A stretch of DNA of 64,000 nt from Bettongia penicillata ogilbyi (GCA_023548195.1 JAJHZJ010000695.1:941423-1005422); one strand, 5' to 3'. Positions 49,290 through 62,165 are shown, numbered from the stretch's first letter. Notes: generated by a model not told the origin, from the letters alone. Translations and numbers: made by a program.

Positions 49290-50960
49290 TAGATTACTAT
49301 CAGAAAAAATAATAGAGAATATGGAAAAGCTAAAAGGAAAAAAAATGAATAAAATTTCAAAGTCCTAGCATAGTGAAAGAATATTAGGATGTGAAAGAAA
49401 CTGAACTAAGATTACTTGATGAAAAATGACTATTCAGCAGATTTCCCAGAGATCTTGAAAGAGTAGCTAGAAATTCCATTAAGATTCTCAAGAGACATAA
49501 AACCTCTCAAAGAGGAAATTAAAAATGAACTTAAGTCAGAAATCAGAGCTCTCAATGCAGATGAAAAAAAATACACCAACACAATACTAAAAATTGAATA
49601 CAAAACGGAAAATCTCACCAGAGTATCTTTGATTAGTAGTAGAATGGAGACAGAGACAAAGAAGAACAGAAACAGAGAGAGAGTAACAAATTTGAAATTT
49701 AAAAATGCAAAAGTAGAAGAAATTTTTTGCAGAAGAAAAGCTAAATACAAAAGACTAGACAAATGAAATGTATATAAACTAAAGGAGCTGATATTAAAGA
49801 TGGGATGCATAATAGCATAAGGATGATAAGTCTCCAAGAAGGAAATGACAAATCAAAAAACTTTAATGGCCTACTATTTTATGTATGAAATAATTAAGAT
49901 GAGAAAACTTTCCACTATTTCTGAATTTTAACAATGTGACCAGGATCAATAGATCCAGTGCTTAGTAAAGTGTCTGGCATATAGTAGATACTTTAAAAAA
50001 ATGTTAATTGATTGGTTGTTTGTTGGTAGAATACAAAGATTACCATTAGAAGAAACAAAAGAACACATTCCAAATTTGAATGTATGTATTAAGTTCCACA
50101 GTTAATTAAAAGATGTTCAGATATGAATGAAAGCCTATTTAATAACTGACAATTTTTCAAATCACAAAAAATCTTTGAAAATAAAGGTATAATATGCTCC
50201 AAAAGAGTTCAAGCTATAACTCAAAATAATAATGTTCTGAAAACCCAAACTTGTTCATTAACAAAATCAGATAAAAAAGGAAAGGAATTTGAGACATTCA
50301 TTCAAATTCCCCAGGCAGCAAAATGTAAAAAAACTAAATATATTCTATTAACAAGAAAATGCTAAATAATGAAATTAGTTTTGTTATATTTATATGCTAC
50401 CGATTTTTTAAAGGACTGACATGGGGGGAGGAGGGGAAAGAAAAAAGACCAAAAAAAGGCATCTTCAAGGAGAAAATGGAACCCAAGGGAGTAAAAATTT
50501 AAGAAAAATTTAAAGAACCTGAAAAAAGAAAGGCTGAAGATTTAAAGAGAATTTAAAGAACCTGGGAAAAGAATGGTTCAAGTGATGATTTTAAATCCTG
50601 TGGGCCAAATGCTCTGGACCCCACAAGTGAACAAATGTCTTTTCTGGGAAGGGATAACAGAGTGGGAACTTGCTTGAACATAATGTCAGGGGCAGGTAAA
50701 TGATAGAAGGGAATGGGTGATAGACCTCTACCAAGGTTAAAGGTGAATAGTGAAGGGATGATTTTTATTGTTCCCATCAATAATGGATGCTATGATCATA
50801 TAGGATAAAAGCAATGGCAGGAAGTACTAGAATATGGGAGTGGAAAAAAAGGAAACTTACACCTAGAAATTAAAATGAAAAGGTCCTATGAAAAGACATT
50901 CCCATGGGAGAGGGAACATATTGTGCATATGGAGGAAAGTAGAAAGAAAGGGATAGAATG
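49290..50960 (+). mobile_element. possible ancient L1/HAL1 ORF1-like remnant
   Basis: An A-rich plus strand with lysine/glutamate-rich coiled-coil-like translation (LKEEIKNELKSEIRALNADE near 49.5 kb). It is interrupted by an L2 3' tail near 49.95-50.03 kb. Weak evidence; compositional bias could mimic this. Confidence 0.35.
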
Positions 50961-51574
50961 AAACTGTAAGTGACTACAAACTTGAAGTCAGATACTGGGT
51001 CTAAATTACCCTAAATGCTGATGACAAATGAACAAATGAGTTGCTATATTGTCTTGGGCAGTTTTTCTCCTAATCTTCTTGTTCTCAGTTTTTTTGCACT
51101 TGGAAATGATGTGAGGATGATGGTAAAGGGGGGAATCTTTAGGGAAGCAGGGAAGAACTTTCAGGAGCTGTTTGGAGAGGACAGCTCAGATCAGCTATTA
51201 TTGTATGATTTCCAGAGCCTAGTCACTACCTCTTCCTGGTATTGCACCTCTCCCCACCCGCAACCTCTTTATACACCTCAGTTACTGCCTTCCTGTTGTA
51301 GATTTCTGTAGAATTTACTTCCACCATAAATAAGTTAAGAAAAAAGTAGGCATAATTTAAAGAAAGAACCAAGTCTCTGGCATAGGACGGATTGAAACTG
51401 GAGGGTTCATTCTTTCTATGTGTCCTAACAGTGTCTGTTCCCTTATTTCTGGACCCTATTTATCCTCATATATGTCATTCTTCTCCCCCAACCAACTGAT
51501 TTTCTCCTTTTCCCCACCCCGAGCTGTCTTCCTCAGGAAAGGCACCCTCACCTGTACATTCCATAAGTCTTAGG

Positions 51575-52625
51575 ATCCTGAGATTTTAGGAGAGAAAGAT
51601 AATTTGGAATTATTAATTCCCCTCACACCCACACACACATTTTATAGATGAGAAAACTGAGGGCAGGAATGTGGAAATAACATGTCCAAGGTCACATAGG
51701 TAAGGATTAGATAGCAAAGTTGGGATTCAACCGAAGTCCTCTGAATCAAAATTGATGCTTTCTACTACACTATAGCCTATCTCTCCTTTTACCCTACAAT
51801 CATAGTAGTCAGGTCATTCAGCCCATTTTGCCTTCAAATTGTCTTTTTAAAACCTTTCCTTCATTGTCATTTCTGTAGTCACCACCTTCCTCACTCTCAC
51901 TTGATGTATTGTAACAGCTACCTAATAACATCCCATTACAGTAGAAATAATAATGTAGTTAGATTCAAACAATCTCAGTCCAATCACTAGCTTTGCCACT
52001 CAATTCCTGTCTTTGTGACCTTGGGTATTCTCAACCTCTTTGAGCCTTTTTCCTTCCTGTAAAATTAAGGTGTTGAACTAGAAGATTTCTAAGGTCATTT
52101 CCAATTTTAGATGCCATGATCTTACGTTAGAAACTATTTGCATCAGATCTCAAGGCTCTCCTCCAATCTCTCTTAATATTCAAAAGCAATGTTCTGGTTG
52201 CATCATAACCCCTACTCTGCAGCCTTGAATGGGTCTTCATTTATCTGCAGTAAAGCACAAACAAGATGCCCCATCTGTTGGTTCTAGGAATCTATTCTAT
52301 CTGTACCCCACAAATGTTCTTTCTCCTCAACTTCACCTACTGACTTCCCTGACTTCCTTTGACTTCCAAATATAATCTCATCTTTTACAGGAAGCCTTTC
52401 CTGGCCCTTCTAAATTCTAGTTTTTTACCTCTGTTAATTATTGTCAATTTATCCTTGTATGTAGCTTACTTTATATATTTTTGCATGGTCTCCCTTCCCT
52501 CACAATTAGATTGTAAGCTCCTCAAAGGTAAAGACTATCTTTTGCCTCTTTTTGTGTCCCCGGCACTTAGTATAGTGCCTAACACAAAGAATGTGCTTAA
52601 TAAATGTCTGCTGATTGATTAATAG
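51575..52625. mobile_element. MIR (minus, 51575-51780) and L2 3' end (plus, to 52622)
   Basis: Antisense MIR core ATGTCCAAGGTCACATAGG. The L2 3' end reads AGTGCCTAACACAAAGAATG and TGCTTAATAAATGTCTGCTG, then the GATTGATTAA terminus. Confidence 0.65.
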
Positions 52626-52901
52626 GCAAACTTCTCATCCAAGAACTAAAAATCTGTCACAATTTGCCCAGATCCACCTTGCCTAACCTTATTTCCCAGT
52701 ACTTCTAACTTAGCCCTTTGTCCCTTGTGTCCCTTAGATACATCAGATTCATTCCTCACTTTTGAATAGGAATGCAGGAAGGAGTGGGACAAAGGACTTT
52801 TCAAATTAATATCTTCTTCCATTCCCATTGATGTCACTATCTCCAAGTAAAGATGACTAAGAGTAAGAGACAAGGACAATGAATTGCCATGCTAGAAGCA
52901 C

Positions 52902-52907
52902 TTTATT
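52902..52907 (-). terminator. HBE polyadenylation signal
   Basis: AATAAA on the minus strand, about 95 nt downstream of the HBE stop codon. Confidence 0.8.
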
Positions 52908-53001
52908 GGTCAAAGGCTGGGACTACAAGGCAGTATGTACACCAAAGCTCCCCTCCCTACACACATTTGCCCACAGACCCCCATCACAGACAGGTCTTTG
53001 T

Positions 53002-54960
53002 TTAGTGGTACTTGTGAGCCAAGGCACTGGCCACACCAGCCACCAGCTTCTGCCAAGCAGCTTGCACTTCAGGAGTAAACTCCTTGCCGAAATGAGTGGC
53101 CAGAACAACAACCAGAACATTCCCAAGGAGCTGTAGGAGAGAGAGAGAAAGAGGAACTCAGGGACCTTAAAAGAGAAAGCTCTAGCCAGAACACATGGGA
53201 AGTCTCTCCATGTTCTCCTACCCAAATCCAGAACTGTTCTCAGGTCACCTATCATGGAGTAGGATATCATCTGTCCTTTTTGCCCTTAGTTCTTCCCCCT
53301 AAAAGGAACCTATCTCTTCCTCTCCAGTTTCTCCCGTCCCCAGACCCACACAAGTATCCCATGGTACTTGTACCCAGCTTCATTTCTGCTTTAGTCTATT
53401 CTCTTGGGTTTCTTTTGTCTTTCTCTTCCTACTTCAAAGTACTTTTCTCCCTGACCCTACATCCTACCTCTTAACCCTAAACCTGCATCTCATAGACCAG
53501 AGTTCATAGCCCCAAGATATGGGTTTTGGCAGGCCTAAGTCACAGACTTGAAGAGAGCTTATTGGAAGAAGGAGGAGGTTGGAAGGGAGAGGAAAAGAGA
53601 GAATGATCAGTGGGAAGAAAAAAGAAAAGGAAAGTTAGAAAAGGAAGGGGTAAAAAGAATGAGAATGAAGATAAAACAAGAAAAATAGCAATACTATATT
53701 CATAACACTACATAGAGACAGACAGAATGAATATAGAGGAAGTCCAGTCCAACGCCCTATTTTATAGTTGAGGAAAGTGAGACTCAGGTGTATTGAGTGA
53801 TTTTCTAAAATCACAGAACTAGTAAAGAGGAGAGCCTGCCTTTGAACCCAATACTCCTCACTCCAAAATCAAGTCTTAGTAGTTAGTGCAAACAATATGA
53901 TTCCCAGTTTCAAAAAGGAATAAACTGAGGCTTAGCAATGTCTTTGCAAGCTTGAGAGATGGTGAGGCTCCCAGTGGTACTGATAAGAGTTGGGATATTA
54001 GGTAAGGACAGAAGATTATGACAGGGAAGCAAAAATCCACCAAAGCACAAACTAGAAGAGAAGCAATTAAATCAGAACTCCAAGTCACCCCACTTTTCAA
54101 AAGCAAAAAGGCAAGTTGGGAACTAGGTATCCAACCTAGTATGAGTATGAATGTGTGGAAGCAAAGATAAGTAAGTTGAAGATAAATTGAAAAAGAATGA
54201 TCAATAGAGAGGAAATTGAAAGGAGGTTAAGAGAAGTATTAGAAAAGGGAGAGAAAGAAGGACTAAAAAAAGTAATGAAGGCAAGATAAAGGAGTGTATG
54301 CACAAAAGAGGGGTGCAGATAGCTGTTAAGAGATAGGAAGGAGAGAGAATAAAGCTATAGAAGGGAAACAGATCCCCTAAAATATATGTCGTCAACAGAA
54401 AGCTTAGGGGTATCCGGCTTTCTTCTGATCCTGGCCCTCTCGACACTCAGCCACTTCAGGACGACAGTAGTAAGGCTTAGTCTGGCCATCACCAGCTTGC
54501 TAAACCAGGGGACCCAAGACTCACCCTGAAGTTCTCAGGGTCCACGTGTAGTTTGTCACAGTGAAGCTCGCTCAGCTTGGAGAAGGTAGCCTTGAGGTTG
54601 TCCAGGTTCTTGACAGCCTCACCCAAGGAAGTCAGCACCTTCTTGCCATGGGCCTTGACCTTGGGGTTCCCCAGGATAGCAGATGCAGAAGATAGGTTGC
54701 CAAAGGAATCAAAGAACCTCTGGGTCCAGGGGTAGACAACCAGCAGTCTATAGGAGAAGAGAAAAATGAGTCCAAATGTGTAGGAGAGAAATTCAGAAAC
54801 TCTCAGATCCCCTTAGGGCCAGTCTGTGGCCCCTGGGCTTGACTTTAATTCCTACCCCTGGTACTTACCTTCCTAAAGCTTCCCCACCAGTCTCCTCCAC
54901 ATTGACCTTGCCCCACACGCTAGTGATGGCAGTCTTCTCCTCAGCTGTGAAATGCACCAT
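53002..54960 (-). CDS. HBE1: epsilon-type (embryonic) beta-like globin, 3 exons
   Basis: Embryonic beta-type haemoglobin chain, which pairs with alpha-type chains to carry oxygen in primitive red cells. Coding exons are 54869-54960 (92 nt), 54525-54747 (223 nt) and 53002-53130 (129 nt), together 147 codons plus TAA, the usual beta-globin length. All four splice sites are GT/AG; intron 1 is 121 nt and intron 2 is 1394 nt. The N-terminus reads MVHFTAEEK and then [10 protein letters not shown]; the Phe at mature position 3 and the VNVEE segment are epsilon-like. Distal His64 (KAHGKK) and proximal His93 (LHCDKLH) are present, and the C-terminus is ALAHKYH. It is the most 5' globin in the minus-strand order, as expected for epsilon. 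An AATAAA lies at 52902-52907. The assignment to epsilon rests on sequence flavour and position together; globin identity is certain. Confidence 0.95.
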
Positions 54961-55010
54961 GATGTTGGTCTTTGTGAGTTTGCTTGTCAACACGGATGTG
55001 TGTCAAAAGC

Positions 55011-55122
55011 AAGTTGATGTGGCAACAGAGTCTCGGCTGCCTTTTATTTCCAGTTCTTGCCCCCCTGGCCCCTTGTTCTCCCCAGACCTCTGAAGCTATT
55101 GGTCAGAGTCCTTGAGGGTGGA
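55011..55122 (-). promoter_or_regulatory. HBE promoter: CACCC, CCAAT and TATA-like boxes
   Basis: Read on the minus strand, a CTCCACCC box lies at 55115-55122, CCAAT at 55098-55102 and a TATA-like AATAAAAG at 55041-55048. The 5' leader resembles the globin cap context (ACTTGCTTTTGACAC), placing the start site near 55011 and giving a leader of about 50 nt. Order and spacing match the standard globin promoter. Element functions come from known globin genes; the start site is inferred. Confidence 0.8.
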
Positions 55123-55269
55123 GCCAGTGACAATAGTGGTCATTATCAGGACTGGACACTCAGTTGGTCAGTGTCAGTGTCTCTGTCTTTGGAGACCTGT
55201 AGGGGTCTCCTCTCTTCCTTGGACACTAATTTTCATATCAATGGAATAGCTTAGGTACACAAGACACAA

Positions 55270-56750
55270 TAGCAAATTATTATAGTAAACTACTGTTTGA
55301 TAAATCCAAAGACTCCAGCTTCTGGATTAAGAACTCACTATCTGACAAAAACTTCTGGGAAAACTGGAAAATAGTATGGCAGAAACTGGGCACAGAGAAA
55401 CATCTCACACTGTATACTAAGATAAGATCAAAATGGGCATATGTTTAAGACAGAAAGGGTGATACTGTAAGCAAATTAGGAGAGAAAGGAATAGTTTACC
55501 TATCAGATCTTCAGAGAAGGAAAGAATTTATGACAAAAGAAGAGATAGAGAACACTATGCAATACAAAATTAATCATTTTGATTAAGTTGAATTAAAAAG
55601 ATTTTACACAAACAAAACCAATTCAGCCAAGATTAGAAGGAAAGTAGGAATGTGGGAAACAATTTTTCCAGCAAGTGTTTCTGATAAAGATCTCATTTTC
55701 TCTAATATATAGGAAACTAACTCTATAAGCATACAAGTCATTCCACAATTGAAAAATGGTAAAAGAATATGAATAGGCAGTTTCCAGATGAAGAAATTAA
55801 AGCTATCTATAGTTATATGAAAAAAGACTCAAATAACTATTGATGAGAAAAATAGAAATTAAAACAACTCTAAGGTACTATCTCCCACCTATCAGATTGT
55901 CTGATATGAAAGAAAAGGGAAATGATAAATGTTGGAGAAGATGTGGGAAAATCGGACTGCTAATGCGTTGTTGGTGCAGTTGTGAACTCATCCAACCATT
56001 CTAGAAAGCAAGTTGGACCTATGTCCAAAGGGCAATCAAACTATGCAACCCTTTGATCCAGCAAAGCCACCACTAGGTCTATATCCCAAAGAGATCATAA
56101 AGCAAGGGAAAGGAACCACATGCATAAAAATCTTTAAAGCAGTTCTTTTTGTGGTGGTAGAATTGGAAATTGAGGGAATTTCTATCAGCTGGGGAATGGT
56201 TGGACAAGTTGTGGTATATGTGATATATAAATGTAATATCCTATAAGAAATAATAAGCTGGTAGATTTCAGAAAAATCTGGAATGACTTAAAGAACTGAT
56301 GTTGAGTGAAGTGAGCAGAACCGGGTGAACATTGTACACAGTAACAGCAACACTGTGCAATGACCAGTTCTTATAGACTTAGCTCTTCTCAAAAATAACA
56401 TGATCCAAGAAAATTCCAAAAGATTCATGATGAAAAATGCTATCCACATCCAGAAGAAGAACTGTGGAGTCTGAGCGCAGATCAAAGCATATTATTTTCA
56501 CTTTTTTGGCTTTTGTTTTTTGTGGCTTTTCCCTTTTCTTGCTTTTTCTTTCACAACTGACTAACGTGGAAATATATTTACATAACTGTATATATATAAC
56601 CTATATCAGATTGCTTGCAGTCTTGGGGAGGTGGAATGGGAGAGAGGGAGAAAAAAATTTGAAACTCAAAATCTTATAAAAAGTGAAAATTGAAAACTAG
56701 CTTTACATGTAATTGGAAAAAATAAAATACAATTTGCAAAAGAAATAGTG
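55270..56750 (+). mobile_element. 5'-truncated L1 3' region upstream of HBE
   Basis: Plus-strand L1-type 3' sequence, with the GATGTGGGAAAATCGGAC and GGGGAATGGTTGGACAAG blocks typical of old L1 copies, ending in an A-rich tail near 56740. Reading frames are full of stops. It lies about 150 bp beyond the HBE CACCC box, between the promoter and the candidate control region. Confidence 0.65.
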
Positions 56751-57917
56751 TCCCACATGTTCACCTCCTATTGACTAGACTTCCTCCTTCGCCAAAATGT
56801 CAGCAAGTTTTTGTGGGACTGAGGCCCCCTAGACAGATTGAAAAAGGGGACTGACTGAGAAGGGAAAGTTCTGAAGCTAGAGAAAAATATGACTGTCAAT
56901 CAACTCAGCTGCAACGGATATAGTGCCATTAGAATACGTTAAAAAAAAAGAAATTGACTATTAAGAAAAAGGAAACAACTGTTACAGATGTAGCAGTCAT
57001 ACCTGAGCTACACAAGTCAATTATCAATTATTCAAAACAGAGTAAATGCAATTCAAATTCAAATTCAATTCAATTCAAAGTAAATACCAAAGAGTAAAGA
57101 GAAGATGGAAAGATGGAAAGTATGTGAAATTATAACAGCTCCAAAGGAAACTCTTTAAGGAGGATGTCTAATTCTAGGAATAAGAATAATAGGAACTGGT
57201 AGAAATTAACTATAATTATTAATATTTCTTAGAGAAATGCAGTTACAGCAATAAGTATGTTAAAGAAGTTCAGAAATAATCAGTCATTGTTGGTGAAAAC
57301 ACTCAGTTTGGAGTCAGAGATCTGGGTTCAACACCTGTCTTTTAGTAAGTATGTGAGAGTAACGCTAACAAACATCTAGTGAATATTTGATATTTAAATT
57401 CCCTTGCGACTCTAAGTTCTATCGTACTGTGGTTAATCAGTATTTTTTGAGGGTCAGTGTTTTACTCTAGTATCTTTTCCATTCCAAGGTTTTTTCCCTC
57501 CAGAAGGCCCCATGTCTTCTTCTTCATTTCCTATCTCCAGACACACAGAACCATCCCATAAATCTTCATGCTCACATCCATCCTCACCCTAGTTTCTTAG
57601 AGTCCCTGAAGGATCCCTTGTGATGTTCCTTCTGCCCTAAGAACTTCCCTTCTCCTTCCTCACTTATTCCTTTCACAGTCAAGGGATTCCTTGTCTCAAA
57701 TGAGAGAAAAAAGAATAGATCCCTACAATGAAAAACATCATAGAAGAGTTGGAGAAACAATATTCAAAATCATAAAATATTTAAACATAATACAGAATAC
57801 ATTGTTTTAAGTATTAGAGTATGGGGTTCAAATTCCAAAGTTAAAAGGAAGAAAGAAACCCCAGGATGCATTGAGGTAGGCTCAAAGGAAACTCGAGGGT
57901 CAGCCTGTTGTGGCTGT

Positions 57918-57947
57918 AGTGTCTCTCTCTCTCTCTCTCCCTCTCTC

Positions 57948-57982
<35 letters not shown>

Positions 57983-57985
57983 TCT
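57918..57985. repeat. (TC)n microsatellite
   Basis: TC repeat with occasional CC interruptions, 3 kb 5' of HBE. Confidence 0.95.
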
Positions 57986-58174
57986 CTCATATAATATATT
58001 ACAAATATATCTGATATTTATTCCGCACAAAGTACGTCTGTGTGAAGAGCCTTTTGAATGGACAGAGCCCTACAAAAAACTCCTAGCCATGTCTAACTCA
58101 TAGATCTGTCACTTTACTCAGACCCTTATGAGAACGGTCCTTTGTTTACCTAATTCTTTTGTGCCCCCTCCCCA

Positions 58175-58217
58175 AACACACACACACACACACACACATG
58201 CACACACACACACACAT
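58175..58217. repeat. (AC)n microsatellite
   Basis: AC repeat with one TG interruption, 0.2 kb from the (TC)n tract. Confidence 0.95.
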
Positions 58218-58899
58218 TCTTTTTTCCTTTACTTCTCCAAACTCCAACTAAAGACTTTTTTTACTCTTCAGAAACAGGTGTTTTCAATCAGTTTCCCTAA
58301 CATCTCCCTCCCTACGCAACCCCAAACCTCAGCACACAGTCTCATTTCCTGGAGCCCTGGGATTAGATCAATCCTTGACTTGCAGTTTCCTAGGAGGAAA
58401 CATCTTTGACAAAACAAACACCAAACAGCACTTCTATAGTGACTTGAGGTTTATGGTCTTTTGTGGACAACAACCCTGTGAGAAAGGTGCATTTTTAAAC
58501 CTCCTTTTACAGATAGGAAACAGCCTCAGAGAAGTGAATGACTTAACTTATGTCAAAGTACCAGTAAGTGTTGGACGCAGCATTCAAATCTAGGTCTCTC
58601 CTGGGCTCTTTCTATTTCAGATTCATATGACTTCCGCATCATGATGCCTCTTCCTGCTCTTGCTTACTCTGGTTCCTTCTTTCCTATTCTTTTCCCATTC
58701 TCAATGGATATAGCATGCCAGTTTATGTAAAAAGTCCCTATCTACCTCTATTTATCCTTCTAGACTGATTTTGCATTAATCTCCTTCTTCTGCCCTTTGT
58801 TTTATACAAATCTACCTCCTGTTTCCTGAACTCAAAATTCCATCTCAAAAGCCATTTTCTAATGCATTTCTGCTCTATTTCTGTTTCTTAGAATCCTTA

Positions 58900-59270
58900 T
58901 GTATTTCAAAGGTCAGAGTGCCACCTTCTCCATGAAGCCTGTCCTGATGCCTCCCAGTGGTTAGTCGCCTCTCCCTCCTCAAATTTCTTCATTTAACTAG
59001 ATGGATGTTATTGTCTCCAGCAGAATTTAAGCTCCTTGTGGACAGGAACTGCTTCATGGGATGATGGATTTAGAGCTGAAAGGAATCTTAGAGATCAAGT
59101 CAACAACCCTACCTTCATTCTAAAAATGGGGAAACTGAGTCCCACAGAGTTGTCAAATAAATAGCAAATGCTAGATTTGGAAGTCAAATTCAGGTTCTCC
59201 AACTCCAAACTTAGTGTATTTTCTTTTGTACCTCCTCATCTCCAGTACCTGAAAGAGTGCTTTATATAGT
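58900..59270. mobile_element. L2 fragment and MIR fragment
   Basis: The L2 wording AATTTAAGCTCCTTGTGGAC at 59.02 kb is followed by an antisense MIR (GGGGAAACTGAGTCCCACAG at 59.13 kb). Confidence 0.55.
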
Positions 59271-60339
59271 GTGGCATTTATTATATGCTTGCTGAATTGA
59301 TTTCTTTTCTTGGATACTTGGATCTCACTTAGTTTTGATCATTCTGTGTAGTTGGTACCCTCTGGTCCCTGGTTTAATCTATTTCTTTTCAGCCTGGGTC
59401 ATTTGGAAATCCTTGCTACCCTTCCACTTCTATACTCTAATGTTCAACTCTCTTCAGGAACTACTGAAGAGCTCAGTCATTCCTTCATATGTATCTACAT
59501 GGCTATCCATTGGTAAATGAGAGAGCTCTTTGAGCCCTCTTCAGCCTTCTTAAAAGAATTGAAAATAACTCCATTTTTATTCACATTTGAGTATTCGGCA
59601 GTTGCGTTTCTTGAATTGTTCAGGTGAGGGTCCTTTGGATGGAGACTGAGCTTGAAATTCCCTAATGATCCATGGTATAATGACTAAAGACAATAGGGTC
59701 TCAATCTTTGAAACTCTGATCAGGTTCTTCTGTGGTCTCAAGAGGCTGTAAATAGTTTTTCCAAGGAATCTCCTGGGTACTGTGGTTAATAATATATTTG
59801 GTTATGGTCAGAGACCATGAGAACACAGCTTCAAGTATGATTTCAAGTACAGGATATTTTAAAAGTGGGTATGACATGGAAATCTTACCTTGGAAAGAGG
59901 ATGTAGAAGCGATGTGCTGTATAAAGAAGGACTAGGTTTTTCCTATTTGAACCCACTGGGCAAAATTAGAAGCAGGGGATCAAAGTTGCAAAGAGGCAGA
60001 TTTCATTTTTATATATGAGGAAACTTCCTATGAATTATACCTGTTATTCTATGATCTATTCAAAAGAGGAATGGATCGTCTTGGGAGATAGTGAGTTCCC
60101 CAGGACTAGAGGTCTTAAAATTAGAGACTTAATGAACATTTTGAGGGGATCTTATAGAAACAACTTCTCTCTTCTTGAGCTCAGGAAGACAGGGGAGTAG
60201 GAAGAGGGGTATATGGTGAGTTAGTCACATGTTAATAAGACTAATCACATAAACAGTAATAATACAGCCTCATACGTATATATAACTTCCCATGTTTTAA
60301 TATCCTATTTGATCTTCCTAACTAGTGGCATTTAGAATC

Positions 60340-60600
60340 AGAGATGTAGCTGGAAGAAAATTTGGAGGTTCTTTGTGGTTCAACTTTCCTCCACATTCAG
60401 GAATCCTCTCTATAGATTCTATGAGAGAGAGTCATCCTGCCTTTGCTTGAACACTGCAAAGAGATCTTGTTTAATACTTTCTGAAGCAATCTATTCCATA
60501 ACGCTATTCTTGATCTTGAGTCATAATCCAGTTCTCTGGACCCTAAGCCTTGTTATTGGTTCTTTTTTCTGAGGCTAAGCAGAAATATGATTAATCAATC
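60340..60600 (-). mobile_element. L3/CR1-type fragment
   Basis: Antisense L3-like wording, for example AGCAATCTATTCCATAACG and CTGAGGCTAAGCAGAAATA. Confidence 0.4.
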
Positions 60601-60609
60601 AATCCACAT

Positions 60610-61330
60610 AAATTAACGGAGAACCTATTATGTGCCAGAATTGCACTGGGTGCGAGGAATACAGACAAAGAATAAAATAATCCCCACTCTCAGGGAGTTT
60701 ATTGTTTTTGGAGGAGCCCGGCTTTGTAAGTACATACAGAATAAATGCATTGTAGTTAAATGTAAGGTAGTTTGTCATGTTATAAGAGTAGAGAAAGCAA
60801 ATAGATATAAATTAACACAAAATAATTAAATACAAGCTAATTTGGGAGGGAGAGTGGAAGTTAGCAGGTGGGGGAATCAGGAAAGGCTTCATGTAAAAGA
60901 TGGAGCTTGAACTGTATCTTGAGGGAAGAAAGAGATTCCATTAGGAAAAGATGAGGAGTGAATGTATTCCAGGCATGGGAGATGGCCAATGTGAAGTGAG
61001 AGAGATGAGAGATTAACTGTTGTGTATAAAAGAGAAAAAGGAAAGTTAGACTGGATTACTGCGGGCATTAGTGGGACAGGACTTACAATGAGATCAAAAA
61101 GTTAGGCTGGGACCAGCTTGTGAAGGGCTTGAGAGCCAAATGAAAGGATCAATATTTTATCTTAGAGGAAGTAGGAAGTCACTGAAGTTTATTAAGTAGG
61201 GGAGTGACTTGGTCCCATGTGTGCTAGAGGAAAATCATTTTTGCAGTAGATGAGAGATACTTTAAGCAGGGAGACCAAGTAGGAGACCACTGGAGGTGGG
61301 AGGTGATCATGGCATGTACCAAGGTGGAAG
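60610..61330 (+). mobile_element. ancient interspersed repeat, third copy
   Basis: TATGTGCCAGAATTGCACTG, CAGGAAAGGCTTCATGTAAA, TATTCCAGGCATGGGAGATG and GTGAAGGGCTTGAGAGCC occur in consensus order. Confidence 0.55.
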
Positions 61331-61514
61331 CTAATACCCTTTGCCAAGAAATCCCTTCAGATACTTAAATACAGCTATAAAGGGTTGAAGGGAGCAATGG
61401 GGATGGAGTTGCTACTCCACTGGAGGATCCAACCAAACTGGGCATCTCTGGATGAAGAACAGGTTCTGTCTTATTCCCCTCACACCTTACCCTCTATATG
61501 CCCACCAAAACCAT

Positions 61515-61815
61515 GAAGCAGATAAAGGAAGGTGAGGAGTCAGTCCTTTCTATCTTCAACCCAGTAGGCATCATCCTAGGCCTCATTTTTTTCGCAGCCC
61601 TGCACTGGTATCAATAACCCCACCCAGTGATCCCCTATCATCAGAGCCTGCTGTGTTTTCCTCCTCCAGGAAGGACCTGGGTCAAAGATAACAGGGGTGG
61701 ATGAGCATACAGCTGGAGTCTGAAGATAAGGCAGAAAACTGCTCAGGGCTGAGGATCAGGAAAGCGCCTGGGCAGGTGCTGCCAATTACTCAGATGGGAT
61801 AGGGTGAAAGATCAC
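61515..61815. promoter_or_regulatory. candidate locus-control-region element (GATA/CACCC cluster)
   Basis: In about 300 bp there are GATA motifs at 61519 (CAGATAAAGG), 61551 (TATCTT), 61635 (CTATCA), 61686 (AGATAAC) and 61724 (AGATAAGG), CACCC-type boxes at 61619, 61695 and 61802, and an E-box CAGGTG near 61774. It lies about 6.7 kb 5' of the HBE start, close to the distance I recall for human HS1. GATA1, KLF1 and TAL1 sites of this kind make up known beta-globin LCR cores. Function is inferred only. Confidence 0.4.
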
Positions 61816-61845
61816 CCTTTGCCCTAACACCAAACCTTTAGTTAA

Positions 61846-61880
61846 AAGTTGTGTGTGTGTGTTTGTGTGTGTACGTGTTT
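61846..61880. repeat. (TG)n microsatellite
   Basis: Imperfect TG repeat directly after the GATA/CACCC cluster. Confidence 0.85.
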
Positions 61881-62021
61881 AGTGGGGCAAGGCACCTATG
61901 CCAAGCGTAGGTGTTTTAGCTGTTCATAACAGCATATGTCATGTGTGTGTGCATTGTTTGGGTGTATAACAACGAGTCAATCAACAGCAATCTGTTAGCC
62001 ATCTATTATGTACCAGGCTTC

Positions 62022-62026
62022 CTCTC

Positions 62027-62069
<43 letters not shown>

Positions 62070-62165
62070 GCCTCTGTCTCTCTCTCTCTCTCTCTCTCTG
62101 TCTGTCTCTCTCTCTATCTCTCTCTGTCTCTCTCTCTTTCTCTCTCTCTTTAATTTTCTCTCTGT
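62022..62165. repeat. (TC)n/(TCTG)n microsatellite
   Basis: About 140 bp of TC and TCTG units. Confidence 0.95.

Larger units (their letters stand above)
46856..49290. other. intergenic, AK6 pseudogene to A-rich remnant
   Basis: Apart from the SINE at 47478-47778 and the purine tract at 48195-48290, I see nothing assignable. The first 100-200 bases may be 3' UTR of the retrocopied AK6 mRNA. Confidence 0.4.
56750..60340. other. gene-free region 5' of HBE
   Basis: Contains MIR and L2 pieces and the two microsatellites listed; no exon or convincing regulatory cluster was seen by eye. Confidence 0.4.

Noticed and set aside
49430..49837. 135-codon minus-strand frame, Phe/Leu-rich
   Set aside because: Antisense of an A-rich coiled-coil-like remnant; no start context, splice structure or homologue recognised.
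52923..53270. 115-codon plus-strand and minus-strand frames at the HBE 3' end
   Set aside because: Overlap HBE exon 3 and its flanks in wrong frames.
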